Positions 1 through 12,903 of a stretch of DNA of 64,000 nucleotides are shown piece by piece. The notes below the pieces were generated by a model that saw nothing but the letters and a program-made list of their open reading frames with translations, made no database searches and was not told the origin of the DNA. Source of the DNA: Verpa conica (Eukaryota; Ascomycota; Pezizomycetes; Pezizales; Morchellaceae); assembly GCA_033030425.1 (NCBI GenBank), contig JAUFSD010000007.1, positions 1,488,001 through 1,552,000 of the forward strand, read 5' to 3'. The stretch's first letter is position 1, and each line of letters starts with the position of its first letter. The position numbers were made by a program, and so were the translations under genes.

Positions 1-1503
1 ATGGGCATTTAACTGTAATCTACAGTGAAGGCTATAAGTAACTTTAGTGTTTTGCTCTAGCATACGTAGACCTTCACCGAGGGGGCTTGGAAAAACCCAA
101 GATACCTCCCATATTATGGAGACCTCTTCGCTTGTAGACGGGGTCGACGTGTTTTACACAGTAAGCCCAATCGCAGTGGATAGCCGAGGATTAATCTAAT
201 TAAAAAAGTAAATTTGACCTGTTGTATATTGGCTGCATCATGAACACGTCCTCCTTTCGAGTGATTCGGGTAAATGATAAGACATACAAAATTTCGACTA
301 GCTTTAAGGATTTGGCTCTACGCGAATTATGAGATAAGGATAAGCCTGAAATGGGCTATGATGGTCCACACTGGGAAACGGGGGCGTGTCTAGTATCTCC
401 TTGAGATACCTTCCCCGTCCTTATAGAGTAAGAAAGAGATTGAGAGACAGGAAAACAGCATTATAGTACGTCCAATAGTGCTCTGCAGTAAAACGGTTCA
501 CCTAAATATTACGATAACTTATAGTATTTTTTAAATAAATACATCTATACCATGCCTTAATACTATAGGCTTGAATCAAGATGTAGCTAACTTAAAAAAA
601 AGCAAAAGTTTATGATTGGGTGAATAACCCCTCCTTCTCAGGGCGAGATTTTAACCCGCACTACCCGAATATACGCTAAACTAGATGAGTAGACTACCGC
701 TGGGTCATAGCTAGGTGTCTTTCAACGATATTTTACCATTTTGGTTTTAGGCAGACCTCTAGAGCTAGACTATGCTATATATGTATAGTTAATTGGGAGA
801 ATGGAGAGAACAGAACAAGTTAAATTTATTAACAGGGTGCTACTACCTAGGTAGGGTATCGTAAAAAATCACTAGAGAATAATCATATTGAATTATTCAC
901 AGAATATTAGGTACTCCCTATATGTCATGAGTACGATCTTCACCTAAAAAACTAGACCCTAGGACTAAACCGTGGTCATAAATTCATCGAGTGATACTTT
1001 ATGACGTGGCTAAAAATACCCCGCAAGAACACAAGGGTCCCTAATAGACCTACTAAGCTCAAGTCGAAGCCGTAGGTACAAAAATCTTTCCCTATAATTC
1101 TTAGCACTCAACCTCGGGAAATTTAGGTCTAAAAAGAGTATCCTAGTTATGAAAGAAGATTTATTCTAACCCTTTAACAGCTTCCCTATCAACAGTACCA
1201 TGATATAAGTCAGTGAGGTAAAGAACCAAGTGAGGGCTTAATACCCACTTCCGAAGATAACAGATGAAAGTCCGAACATAAAATTCTCCTCCATTACAAT
1301 AGGAAAGTCTTTATACTTTTTATAATAAACCCCACCTATTATACACAACGAAACACAAAAAAGAAAAAACACCCTGCAATGCTTCCAACGCTCTAGAAGA
1401 AAAACGTGCATTAAGACGCAAGGACCCATAACCCATAAAATACCTACAACCCAAATCCAAAATCCAAAACATGCTTCCCGCATCCCATATATATAAATTA
1501 GGT
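1..1503. other. AT-rich intergenic region, no gene seen
   Basis: This stretch lies downstream of the RIF1 stop codon. It is AT-rich, with stop codons in all frames and only short chance ORFs. I saw no domain, RNA gene or clear transposon end. It is probably decayed repeat or intergenic DNA. Confidence 0.6.
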
Positions 1504-4500
1504 CTAATCACGACCTTGTCCCCTCATTTTCATAAACGCACCCAAGAAGATTTCCTCTGCCTCCCTGCACTCAGCTGGGCTCAATGTAGCCGATTCAAAT
1601 ACCTGCAATGCTTTCCGCAGCCCGTCCATTGCCTCCTGACCAGTGATACGACCCGACTCTCCAGATGCACTAATCTCCGACTCCATGACTGGAATTTCTA
1701 CCACCTCCATGCTTTCAGATGCTGCTGACACCTCAGCCTGAGATGACGGCGGGACTTCCTCCTGCGTTTCAGGTAAAGATTTCCCACTTCCTTTCGAAGC
1801 AGGGCTACGGCTCGGCTTTACCAGCTGCTTCTTCCTTGTTCTTCTCCTCTTACTGGGTGACACCTCTGCCTCGGCACTCGCCTCTTCCTCTTCTATAATC
1901 TCCCTTGCTCTCCTTCTCTTACCCGGTGTCGATACAATCTCCGACTCTGCCTCTGCCTCTGCCTCTGCCTCTGCCTCTGCCTCTGCCTCTGCCTCTGCCT
2001 CTGCCTCTTCCTCTTCCCCGTTCTCCTCCTGCTTATCAAATATACCAGCAACAGCTGTCCTCCCTGCATATGGCGTCGCCCCAACAAGCTCGTCAACCTC
2101 CTGCTCATAAGTATCTGGAATCGATGACCCAAAGCTTAGCTGAGTTTCCCCAACGAACGACACATCCGGGTCAGTCGGGACATCTGTAAACGAGCGAGTC
2201 CGTTTCGCCGGTGGTGGGTTCCCAGATTTGCGGCGACGCCCTTTCGGCGTAGGTGATGGGAAGTTCTCGGCGCTAGGCGGGAGGGTTTCGTTACCTGGTA
2301 GAGGGCTGTCGTCTGCTGGTAAGAATTTCCGTTTTCGAGATGCTGCCAATGTTAGTAAATGTAATACCCTGTCTTGGCTGGGGGACAAACCAGGCTCCAA
2401 CATGATGACTTTAGGGGTCTCTGAGGCCCTCCGTGCCGAAGCCCTCGTTCTCGGCGGTGAAAACCTCGATGGAGTGGCGTCGGGGGCTTTAGCCTTGCCC
2501 TTAGAGGGTGTATCTGCCTTCCCCTTGGAAGCCTTAGACGGAGTAATGTCTGCCTTCTCCTGCTTCATGCTCTTTGAACCTCTCGATGGCGTATTCTCAA
2601 CAGACCTAGAATCCTGTGTATCATTCACCGCCTCCTCATCCTCCCGCCTTTTTTCTATTGCCCGTGATGACCTTGTCCGATACGACCCCGCCGAACTATC
2701 TGCTGCGATTACAATAGTATCTAACACCCCTGGACTTGTCTTCTCCTTCTTCCCCTTCCGCTTCCCCTTCGTTGACTTTGGCGTAGCCGGTAATCCCTGC
2801 GACGCTCTCTCCTCATCAATAATCTGTGCATCAGGGCTAGAATGACGACTCTTATCCGAAGGAGCCTCTGAAGGAACCTCTGAAGCAGAAATCGAAGTCA
2901 ATGAGGATGAACTCTCAGTCTCTGGCCCATTAACCTCAACAGTTACTTTCGTCCCCTGCCTAGAAGTAGATGAGTCACTAGGATGGTCGTCGGGGTGATC
3001 GGGCGCATCAACAAAATTTTCATCGATAGATGGAATGTCCGAGATGCTGCTACCATAGTCTGAGCTCTCCTCGGTGGGGTTACTCATTTCGAGGTCACCA
3101 TCCTCCGCTTCCCCCTCCCAGTCAGCTTCCGTAGGAGAGTCGGTTACGGGTTCCAGAGACGCGACCTTCTCCTCGGAAGATGAAGGTGTAGGTGTAGGAT
3201 CGCCCGATTCCTCCCCGGAGGACTTTGTGAGTAAGAACCGCGGATACGACCCCTGTTTTGTCATTTGAGAAATAAACGGTGCCGTCTCACTACTCTCTGC
3301 CTCCGAAGACTGCGTCTCCTCGATTCTGGAAATATCCATCTCATCCACAATGGTCACATTTTCCTCCTCCTTCTCCTCCTTCTTCTCTTTAGTCTTCACG
3401 CCCAAACTAGAAAATAGCGTCTCAGCAACTTCACCTTGCCGCTCCTTCACCTCCTTTTGATGCTCCGTAAGAACTTGCGAGTCTATCATCATAGAATCAC
3501 CATCGATTGGCTCAAACTCGATCTGTGAATCCATATGTTTCGGCTTTGGTGGGGGCTTTCGTGCGCTTCCCGGGGTGCGTCTACTACCTAAAGGCGTATC
3601 TCTCAATCCGATGCCAGGGGACGCACTCTCTCTGAATGGCGAAGCTAAGCGCGATGGTGTAGCCGACCAAGCCTTCTCCCTATTATCTTTACACAGTTCC
3701 TGACTTTCCGAGAACTGCGGCGGCGTGTGTACAGACTATCACATAATCAGTAACGCCAATGATCATATACACCAGAGAAACCCACCTCATCTTCTAAACT
3801 CTCCGGGAAGGTCGGTAACAGTAGATCTGCAATCGGCCTTAACTTCTTCAAAGCGCTCCTGACGCTCTTAGGGTACAGGAGACTCCCTTGTTTCCCGAAT
3901 GTGTCGTTCCAGGTTTTGACAGTTGCGTTTACAATCTGCTTCCGCTTACTCTGTAAACCGCTTGTGATGAGTCCCTGAAGTGTATCCAGGACTTTACCAT
4001 CGTGCGTCGGGAGCTTTTCAACTCCTTCTAGAACTTTCGTCCACAGTGTGAATATCTTATTAGCACCTTCGCTATTCTTCGTCCCGACAAGCTGTTTTTC
4101 ATCCACAATCCACATGCTCAGCCCCTCCTGCACACGTTTCAGCAGCAGTAATAAACTCCCGGCTGGACACCTCGCAACCATCTCACCAAGAGCAACCATT
4201 AATGCTAATGGATCTGGCATGGCCATGCCATCCCCGCAGAGCGTATAAGATCTCTTCAATAGATGATCTAGCAAGTCACACAACTTCTCAAATGGGTCCG
4301 CCCCAACCGCACGTCTCCCAACCCCTCCGAACGGCGTCTTCAAGAACTTATCCCCAATTCTTGGCCATGCCGCACGCTCAACAAGCATCACCCCTTTCTT
4401 CAAGCTTTGTGTACTAGTATATTGTCAGCAACACCCATGAGACCACACGGAAAAACATACTTCTCCTTCTCCAACACTTGGTTTCTAAGTGCCTCTGCAA

Positions 4501-7075
4501 TAGGTTCTATCACCACCCCAGGTACATAAGCCTCCCCTTGTTCTACACCTACAATTGTACAGAACTCATCATACAACCTCTTCCACCCATGAAGCTCAAA
4601 CCTACAACCCCACTCTAGAACCTTAATCACATCTCTAAACTCTGCCACTATTGGTGAGCTTAATGTGAGAAGAGTCTTCTCCCTTGAAGCAGTTGGAAGA
4701 CTCTTCCTCGCCAGCTGCCCAAGAATCTGCCACATTCCTCTATCCAACTCCCTTACCTCACGGTGCGGGAGTAGATTTGCGCAGGCTGCGAGAAGCCCTA
4801 GTTTTTTCCGACGTGAGTCTAACCCGACTACACATTTCCAGAGGATACCACGGACGGACTCATAGTACTCCTCGTCGACGGCGACGTCAGCCATAGGGTG
4901 GAGGAATAGCTGAAACATGTGTAAGATGGGGGGGTGCAAAACAGCCGAGGAAGTGCCGGACGAGTATTTATGTGTTGGTGTTGCAGCGGGCGCGAATTTA
5001 TTCGCGTCATCGTACGATAAATGTTTCTCTGTGAATGGGATTGTACCTAGTGACTCCAGTGTGGAAAGTACCAAAAAGGCAAACTTCTTAATAAACGATA
5101 CTATAACCATTGGCGGCACTTCCTTCGCGCTAATTAGTGTAGTTGGCCCTGTGGCCCAGAGACGTTGAAACATATTAAAGAGGTGAGCGACGGCCTCCAT
5201 CAGCTCAGCGCTCACTTTGATCTCCTTTGACCCAGCATCTGCGAGGGTTTTAGTAAAGTTTTTCCACATCGGTTTGACCCCTTTGTCTGTGTCCTCTTTC
5301 CAATGTCCCCGTTGTAGTGCTACTTCAAGGGTTTTGAGAACCAGGTATGTGTTTGAGCGTACCCATTTAGGGTCAAGCCTAGGCACGTCCTCTGCTGCCA
5401 TTGGTGGAGCGGCAAGAACCCGGGTCTCCTGCCAGGTTCGTTGAACTGCACCGTCAAACATGGCTGCTAGTATACTGCACCCCTCTGCAACCTCTTCTTT
5501 AGACGACAGTGCCATTTTCTCCACAAGGCCTACTACGACGAGATCCCAGACGTCTGAGAGTTGCTTGTTTGTTGCGTTTGGGCGGAAGCCGTAGTATAAT
5601 AGCACGCTCACGTTCGCCATTGCAGCTTTTCGAGGTTTCTTGGTGTTGGAATATGCGTTCTTAGGGTCTAGGTACTGCTCAAGCGGTTTACATAGTAGGC
5701 CTAGTAACTTCCGTGTCGTGTTGGGGCCAATGTTCATACTGTATATCAGCTTCGACCACGCAACCTGTGCCTCTACCTTGACGTCCTTATCACTGACATT
5801 GAAGCACCCCTCTATAATGCGCAACCACGGTGTAAAGTACTCCCAGTGATCACCAAGCGTCTTGACACATAGTAATACTATTCCCCACATCCTCGCAACA
5901 AACACACCCTCCCCATCACGAATAAACTGGTCCAGCCTTTCCTTGATAGAATCAAACATCCGCTTTCCCCCCTTCATGACCCTACTAAATATATTCGTAA
6001 GTGTCCGTGGAACTGCCTTATCCTTCCCTAGAACACGAGCAACTTCCGCCATGCAGATGAGCGCGCGATTTCGGACCTCAGTAACACTAGAGAGGAGCCC
6101 GCCGAATAAGTTATCCATCCAGTCGTTGATCCGCGCTGTCATTACATATTTTGCTTGAGAGAGAAGCTTATTGTATATATCGATTCGCTCCTTTGTGATA
6201 CTTTTCCCCGTCACCCGTTCATCAAGCGTTTCCAGCGCCGAAACAATTTTATGTGCCCTTTCCGAGGTAACGACTCTCCCTGGGAACTTTTGCTGCGCTA
6301 GTAGGTGTAGATTATGGTTAACGATAATCTTTGGCGTAGCCGAATCCTCAATCTTCGCAATCGCATTATCGAGGAAGAAAGTCGCGTTCGCATCATCCAT
6401 AGCCTCCACCAACCTCGGAGTCCAGGCGAGAATGACCAGAAGCTTAATAGCTTGTTGTATAAGCTGACTATCCGTGTTTCCTCCATCCTCAAGCTTTGCG
6501 TCGAGATCACGACGAATAAATGAACACAGCGTCGGTAGTTTCTCCTCCATCGCCTTCATATCTGGAATCTCATCATATGCCTTCAACGTGTTACTGAACG
6601 TAATATATGTATCCAACTTCCTGCTGCGCTCAGACGAGGCCAGCGACGTTAGTATACTTTCCAGCATGCTAGCGAAGCTTGTGAATGTGTGTGCGGCTAT
6701 GGGGCGTCCAAAGGGACTGTCGTTGTATAGCGGGACTGGGCTCGGTTTCAGGATGCCTTTGAGATTCTTGGGGTCTATGAGTGAGCGAATAGGTGTCGAC
6801 GTGAGTGGTACGTCGGGCTTGTGATATTTTGTCCAGGGGCTCCAGAGAACGCGCTTCTTGGGTTTATCAACTATTGATGAGGATTCTGATGATGGAGGTG
6901 AGGACCCGGCGATGACGATGTTGCTGTTGGTGGTTGCGAATGGGTCTTTTAGTGTTGTCTTCTTGCTACGTGGGGACTCGCGAGGGGGGGTGGGGGGTCG
7001 CGGGGGGAGACCGTCGATAGAGCGCCGTTTAGAGTGGGTTGGGAAGAAGGGGGATGTGGTTTCTGAGTTGACCAT
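1504..7075 (-). CDS. RIF1: Rif1-like telomere length / replication-timing regulator
   Basis: Telomere- and chromatin-bound scaffold that, in known family members, recruits protein phosphatase 1 to limit origin firing and telomere elongation. Model: exons 7075-4461, 4413-3786 and 3735-1504, giving 1824 aa. The introns (4460-4414, 3785-3736) have GTATGT/CTAG and GTGGGT/ATAG ends, and the frame is kept across both. The start at 7075 is the first ATG in a good context; an upstream in-frame start at 7162 cannot be excluded. The helical-repeat Rif1_N region covers roughly residues 120-900 (RRDLDAKLEDGGNTDSQL, then LLAQQKFPGRVVTSERAHKI). Two PP1-docking motifs lie near the N-terminus: KRVLW (residues 74-78, RVxF type) and GILK (107-110, SILK type). 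The C-terminal third is acidic, Ser/Thr-rich and basic-patched, and contains an Ala-Glu run made by a hexanucleotide repeat. The extreme C-terminus is helical. No other gene is adjacent, so there is no operon-like context. Confidence 0.88.
1945..2008 (+). repeat. CTCTGC hexanucleotide microsatellite inside RIF1
   Basis: About ten and a half tandem copies of CTCTGC. On the minus strand they encode an alternating Glu-Ala run in the disordered C-terminal part of Rif1. The period of six keeps the frame, so length changes would only lengthen or shorten the run. Confidence 0.9.
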
Positions 7076-7600
7076 CGCTGAAGCTGGAAGCTGGAGGGAG
7101 AGATCCGTCCGGTTATGGGGGCATGAACAGAGGTTGAGGGACGCGACAAAAGGTTTCGGCAAGGGAGGGGGGGGGATGAGAGAGAAGGTAAGAGAGGGGG
7201 GAAAGAAAATGACTGAAAGGAAAGGGAGAAGGAGGAGGAGAGTATTGAGTATGAGGTGTGGCGATTATAGATGAGGGGGGGTTCACTCTCGCGCTCACTC
7301 TCTCGTACCGCCTGGTCTCACGGCGGTATCAGGGAGATATCGGGGAGTTGAGTCGCTTCATCTGGGGACTAGACCGGTTGCCAGGGCAAAGTCTTGGGTG
7401 GAGTTCGCGTTCGTGTGCGCGTTGGACGCGTGAGGATCAATTACTTCCAGATCGGGTGGTTAGTAATTGGGCGTCTTGGCTTGGCGGATATAAATTGGAG
7501 GTGATATTGCAGCTATTTGAGGCGCCTATGAGGTGTTGGTGGGTTGACTTGGCGTCTGGGGATATTACATTGAATGATTTAGATACTCATGTGAAGTGAA
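7076..7600. promoter_or_regulatory. RIF1 5' flank
   Basis: Upstream side of RIF1. On the coding strand it holds long pyrimidine-rich tracts (about 7150-7300), typical of fungal promoters and 5' leaders. A plus-strand ORF at 7258-7599 shows no recognisable domain and is probably chance. Confidence 0.35.
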
Positions 7601-8366
7601 GTCTAGCTATATACAGTACGTGCGAACGGTCCTGAGTCCTGAGTCCTAGAGTAGATTAATGAAGCGCGTCGAGTTTTCCCTAGCGCTTATATAATTGCAT
7701 ATACTATTGCATTGCACTAATTTTTACTATAATAATATAAAGTTAAAAGGAAATAGGGGTAGGCTGGATTAATCTTTAGAATCTATGGAGGATATTGTTT
7801 CTTAAGTCTAATTAGAGCATTTAATTCTTAGAGAACTCAAGTATTGTTTGTATGAGGATGCGTGTATATAACTGTAATGATAGTACTCATCATGCATTTT
7901 GCCAGCCAGTAAAATTTCCTAAATACCCCAATATACATGTAGTTAACACACTACATACATGTAAGGTCATGTCGAGGGCCAGAGTGCATATAGCTGTTTC
8001 GGAGATGGCCTATATCTATGCGACTTAAAATCCTCTGTAAAATCGGTTGATATAGTACGCGAAAATAGTATGCAATTACTATCGTACTCCTAGAAATTCA
8101 GATATAAGCGTAGAAGACTAGTACCCTGTTTTTCTAAGTTTTACAATAATAGTATAATTGCCCTCAAGAATATGAGCCCATATTTCTTAAACCAGATACA
8201 TTCTTACAAGGAAGTACCGATACGTATAGAACAATCCTTGTTCGACCTAGACCACGTGTTCTTATAGGGTGAGTGTTATAGGGTGAGTATACTGTAATTT
8301 AACTCTAGGTTGATTTCTTAGAGTACATACTATATAAATACCATACCGATTATCCCCTCTTCTTAG

Positions 8367-8437
8367 CCAAGTCATAGTCTGCATACCAGATTTTGTACCC
8401 AGAATAATAAAATCACTTGATATAAAAAAGAAATATG
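8367..8437 (+). mobile_element. 71-bp 3'-end fragment of the LINE found at 51-57 kb
   Basis: The sequence GCATACCAGATTTTGTACCC at 8381-8400, then a stretch very similar to AGAACAATAAAATCGCTTGA, matches the 3' end of the LINE at 57.15 kb (right copy near 57145-57190). It ends in an A-rich tail. The fragment is bracketed by a perfect 12-bp direct repeat, CCCTCTTCTTAG, at 8355-8366 and 8438-8449. This is the signature of an extremely 5'-truncated target-primed insertion. Confidence 0.85.
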
Positions 8438-9623
8438 CCCTCTTCTTAGTACCCCCCCTCCTGATCAATAGCTTTCTCCCTGTTTCAGTTGGTTTCGGAG
8501 ATAACCACGCTCTGATCATGAGATATGAGATAAACGTATTAACAAAATACCTATAATAAACCTCATGATCGGGTTTTCCGAACGGGTCTACGTACTCAAG
8601 CTCTGGCTATGAAGGTTTAAGGCTCTCATACTATGTGTATGCCCCCTTATCCAACTGTATAGGATTGTAAATACATATAGGTGCATACATATGTCGCCAA
8701 CTAGTGCATATATGTAGTCCATGCTGATCACGATTAGTAATACTAAATAAACTAGAATTTAAAAAAGTGTGAAGACGGTACGCCCATTATATTAAGCATA
8801 CATATTCTCACGTACTCTTTTCTTTTGGTCTATTATCATTTCCCCTAAGTCTAATGCTAGCTCAAAGTCGCGTCGCCTGAGATGGGAATAGATACTGGTT
8901 GGCTAGTATTCGATAGAGGAGTCTATCTAGATAGTATGTTAACTGGCTGCAAAGCAAGCTGAAACTCTGCTTTGTAGTGCCTATCTAGGGGTTTGAGGTT
9001 CAGGGGTAGATGTACATAACGTCTCCATCCAACCCAAGGACTTTACACCTTGGCGGACCTAAGCATCGTATATATATCTACACTTTCGTTCGATTCCTTT
9101 CCCCAGCTTAGAAGAAACTACTTATATAAATATTCTGCAATTATTTACGCTAATTCTTACAACCTGCTCTTATCCCCCGTTTAGCCCATCTCATTAGGGT
9201 TCAACCAGAGTCGCTACGCCGAGAATCAGTGGTCGTGTTCTTTATACTATTACATACCAAAATATTCGCGCGAAAGTACTAAAATTGGTCTTCTTTAGAA
9301 TTCTAGTAACCTTAGGTCGGCAGTTAAGGGCTTCCTGCGCCAAGTCATTCACTCAGGGGAAGTCGGCGTGGTTCACAAGCCGCTCGACGCGAGCAGCGTA
9401 CCTTCCCCGCGCTCGGGCACTGCGGGGCTCTGCCTTGTTCTACTCGGACAATTGGGGGATTTCCTGACTTGCAGTATGATATATACTAGTAGGGAGATTT
9501 AAGAAGTAAAGACTTCTCTTTTGTATAACAAATGGAGAAAGCCTTGCCTATTCTATAAATTATATTGTCTGACCAGGGCTGGTATTGACACTAAAACTTT
9601 CGAAATATTCATTACATGTAATA

Positions 9624-9732
9624 CATGTACTTGGGGCGAAATTAAGTATATATTTTTCGGCGCTTCATTGCAACGCACAAATCAAGCTTAGCATCAGAAG
9701 ATACATGTACTTAATTTTACCCTAAGTACATG
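9624..9732. repeat. Inverted-repeat element (MITE-like relic)
   Basis: A left arm starting CATGTACTTGGGGCGAAATT (9624) and a right arm ending at 9732 are inverted copies of each other over about 29 bp. The few differences are mostly A/G transitions. The loop is about 50 bp. The arms continue into ACATGTA palindromes, so exact ends are uncertain. Confidence 0.6.
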
Positions 9733-10268
9733 ATTTTTGGATTACTTATCTACATATACTAATAGTTGCATACTATATGTATTCATACATACCATTGTCT
9801 CGAGCTACCTCGAGACAAGCATCCATCTATGCCTCAAAATGTTTTGTGCCCGTGGACTATAATACAAAGGTCAGTCAGTTATATCCGATATTAGTTTTTC
9901 ATATCACACACTCTAAATTTCTGCGAGTAGAAGAGGTACGGGAGAGTGGTGTGCTGCCTACTTGCTGAGAGATGTGTCACGGCTGGGTCCACGTAGCAAC
10001 AAAACCTCCAGCAACTCTCCTGATAAGGACCTCCAATAATACCTAGGGCTTTGAGGCCGTTTACCTGGAGTCAAATTAGACTCTGCCCATAATTCAGAGG
10101 GTTCAAGATACCCAGGAGTTGTTGTGTACGTGTTGCTCTCCGACCTGAACGGCCTAGGCGACATGTTTTTACAGTCTAGCAAACAAATCGACGTATTTTT
10201 ATGATATACACGGGAAAACGATAGATTACGTGGACTCATTCTCTAGAAATCTACAACTGAAATCTACA

Positions 10269-10318
10269 CCAACGATGATGATGATGATGATGACGATGAC
10301 GATGACGATGACGATGAC
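10269..10318 (+). repeat. GAT/GAC trinucleotide microsatellite
   Basis: Run of GATGATGAT... shading into GATGACGATGAC.... It inflates a chance ORF (Met/Thr run) that has no other coding character. Confidence 0.85.
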
Positions 10319-12072
10319 AATAGTTCATCAATACATGGAACCCCAAGGCCAACAATACATCAACACTCTCTTTGAGGAAAAAATGGCTCTACGACGCCTA
10401 TTGAATAGATTCGCGTACAGCACAATTGCCATAAATATATGAAATTGAGGCTATTTCACATCCTTATAGGGTAATTGTGTTGTATCGATAAATTTCTTGC
10501 CACGCCATGCATTATATGTTTATGATGGCAATGGATAGGCCTAGTATATCCCTCCAACAATTATATCGTATTAAAACGCTCAAAATAGACAGAAGTAGTT
10601 ACAGAACTAATAGGGAATATACGTTCTTGCCTACAGCGGATGGTAGGAGAAGATCAAGCTATTATTGGTCTTCCAAGTCCTCAGAAGAGATTCTAATAGT
10701 ATAATTGGCCACAGGCCATGCGACCTATACGCGAACCCTGATTTCGTGATTTTTTTTCGCCGGTCGCTACCGTTTACATAATAAGTAAGTTCCAGTAACC
10801 CTGAATCTTTCCCCTAGTTTCTGATGTATCTTCCTAACCTAGCTAGATAGAAAGTCACTATAAACCCTACGAGCGATGCCGATAGATCGATCAGTCATGT
10901 GATATTATCTTTGATTAAGGATCTGTCCCTTCTTCCCATAGATAATGTCAGATGACCGATTTATCTATTAGCATCACTACTATATTTAAATTTACTTGCA
11001 CCTACTATTTTCACACGAGGCTCATGCTCAAGCTACTGGTCATTTAGATATCGACAGGGATTAAATGCACATGGCAACGAGGGAAAGTCTACTGTTGTAC
11101 TCTCATGACCTTTATAGGATGGACTGAGCCCGTGACATATATTTCGGTCATTTTATATGATATGCAGGCCTAGTCCACTTTGGAAATGTTATGAATATAC
11201 GTACCCAAGGCCAGGAGGTAGGCGGAGAATACTCAGGTCTCTCCTATCGGCTTGTATGAAATCTGGCTCTGAAATGCCGGTCATGAGAAAGTGTGATTTG
11301 TGGGGAGAATATAATGTGGGGGTACCTTCTACTGCACAAGAGCTGGTAGTACCTGGGGGACCACTCAAATCCCCCTCAGAAGAAATACAGGTAATGGCAG
11401 TTTCCCGCTACTATGTGCCTCCCACCCCCTGTCGATACTCACTCAGTAAACATAAATAAATCACTCTGGTATGTTCAACAATCAGCCACTGTAATTCGTC
11501 ATCACTTACGAAGAACTCTAGGACTCGCAGATCTATTACGCTCTTAGGCAAAAATATGCCACAGAGGCGGGGTTTCAGATAATATTCTTTATTAATAATT
11601 AGTAACTACTAGTGCTAAGGGTACGTCTTGGGCCTGGACAACACAGAAAAGAATCACCTTTCTACAACTCATGAGGATCAAATTACTGGAGGAGGTCAGA
11701 TCTCGATGCCAGGCATAGAAGTCTTGGACGTCATCAATCGTACTCACGTGGCCGACTCTAAGTCGTGCTAGCGAACATGGCGAAAGATCTAGGGACTATG
11801 AAAAGACGCGCAGAAACAGCTAAGTCTATACTAGAGCTCTTATTCAGCCATCTAAAATCTTGACAGAACGTTTTAATATACTCTTCTCGCAAGATAGATA
11901 AGCCAAACATTCTCCATTGGGTATTGTCTATCGCTTGCCTGAGGTTTTGAATAAAGACCTGTAGTAGGGTCTACCGCTGGGCATGATCACTCTGTACATA
12001 TGGGCAACTTTAAACAAACTAACTAGCATATCCCAGCCATATTCATGCTGAAAGCGATGGCCAATCATAGTT

Positions 12073-12542
12073 ATGAGCAAGTGGATGTTGGCGCCTCGTA
12101 ACACGTTATTGAGGCTTTCCAGGGCGCTGGGAGGCTGTCAAGAGATTTGGCTTCATCCTCCAATTGACTATACTAGGGATGATCCTCACAGGCCCACTGA
12201 TTTCTATGGTGATCTGAGAGAGCTGAAGGCCATATTCAAACACGTTATAATTTACGGTAAATTGGGTGTCGTTCATGTACAGATTTGACAAAGCTAATGA
12301 GATTTATGGACGGCGGGATTCGCGAATCGACTAAAATAAAAATATATCTATGGAGAGATACTGGTATCTTTAAACGAATGGGCCCGAATATAGTAAAAGC
12401 CTATATGATGTACTGCTTTTTTTCTTGGGTGCAAACTCAGCTGTTTACAAATGTTGGTCATCTGGATTCGACTGCTGTTGGATTCCACTGGATGAGGAAA
12501 TATTCTACATTTCTCTTACAAATCTACTATCTTCTCGACTAA
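12073..12542 (+). pseudogene. Degenerate coding-like stretch, unidentified
   Basis: Two adjacent plus-strand ORFs (12073-12288 and 12285-12542, overlapping in different frames) have non-random amino-acid composition, for example EIWLHPPIDYTRDDPHRPTD. They resemble a frameshifted relic. I do not recognise a family, and it may be a decayed transposon or gene remnant. Confidence 0.25.
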
Positions 12543-12903
12543 AAGTATCTCACTTCTTTGATTGGAAAGTGCTCTGAGGATGCCGTGGCAGCCCAGCGAG
12601 ATCCGATAGAACTAAGTAGCAAAATAATTCCAGAAAAGGGCACATATATCTCTACCCATACTGCCAGCTTGGATCCGGGTTTATAAAGATAGCAAGGGTC
12701 TAGGAGTCTCTCTCAACCAGTGTTTTTGGTGGCTGGTTATGGTGCGAGATTACTACGCATCTTTCTAATCTTGCAGTTCCCAGATCATTACCATCCTAAT
12801 ACAACTCTCGACTCGTATCTCAACCCATATTTCAATCCCGGAGCACTATCAGTATCAACAATAGCTGTCGGTAACGACTCAGGAGAGCTCACCAAGAAAA
12901 CAG

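Larger units (their letters stand above)
7601..12903. other. AT-rich gene-poor region with small repeat relics
   Basis: Over 5 kb without a supported gene. It contains a 71-bp LINE scrap (8367-8437), an inverted-repeat element (9624-9732), a GC-rich patch near 9330-9460, a trinucleotide microsatellite (10269-10318) and degenerate ORFs near 12.07-12.54 kb. The remainder is AT-rich with frequent stops. Confidence 0.55.

Noticed and set aside
2228..2845. 205-codon plus-strand ORF
   Set aside because: Antisense shadow of RIF1 exon 3, with no recognisable domain.
7258..7599. 113-codon ORF upstream of RIF1
   Set aside because: No domain, no splice partners, and located in the expected promoter region.
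9061..9115. tRNA-like GTTCGATTCC box
   Set aside because: No matching acceptor stem, D-arm or anticodon arm could be folded around it. No convincing tRNA or rRNA gene was found anywhere in the window.
10230..10442. Met/Thr-run ORF
   Set aside because: Created by a GAT/GAC microsatellite. The flanking codons look random.
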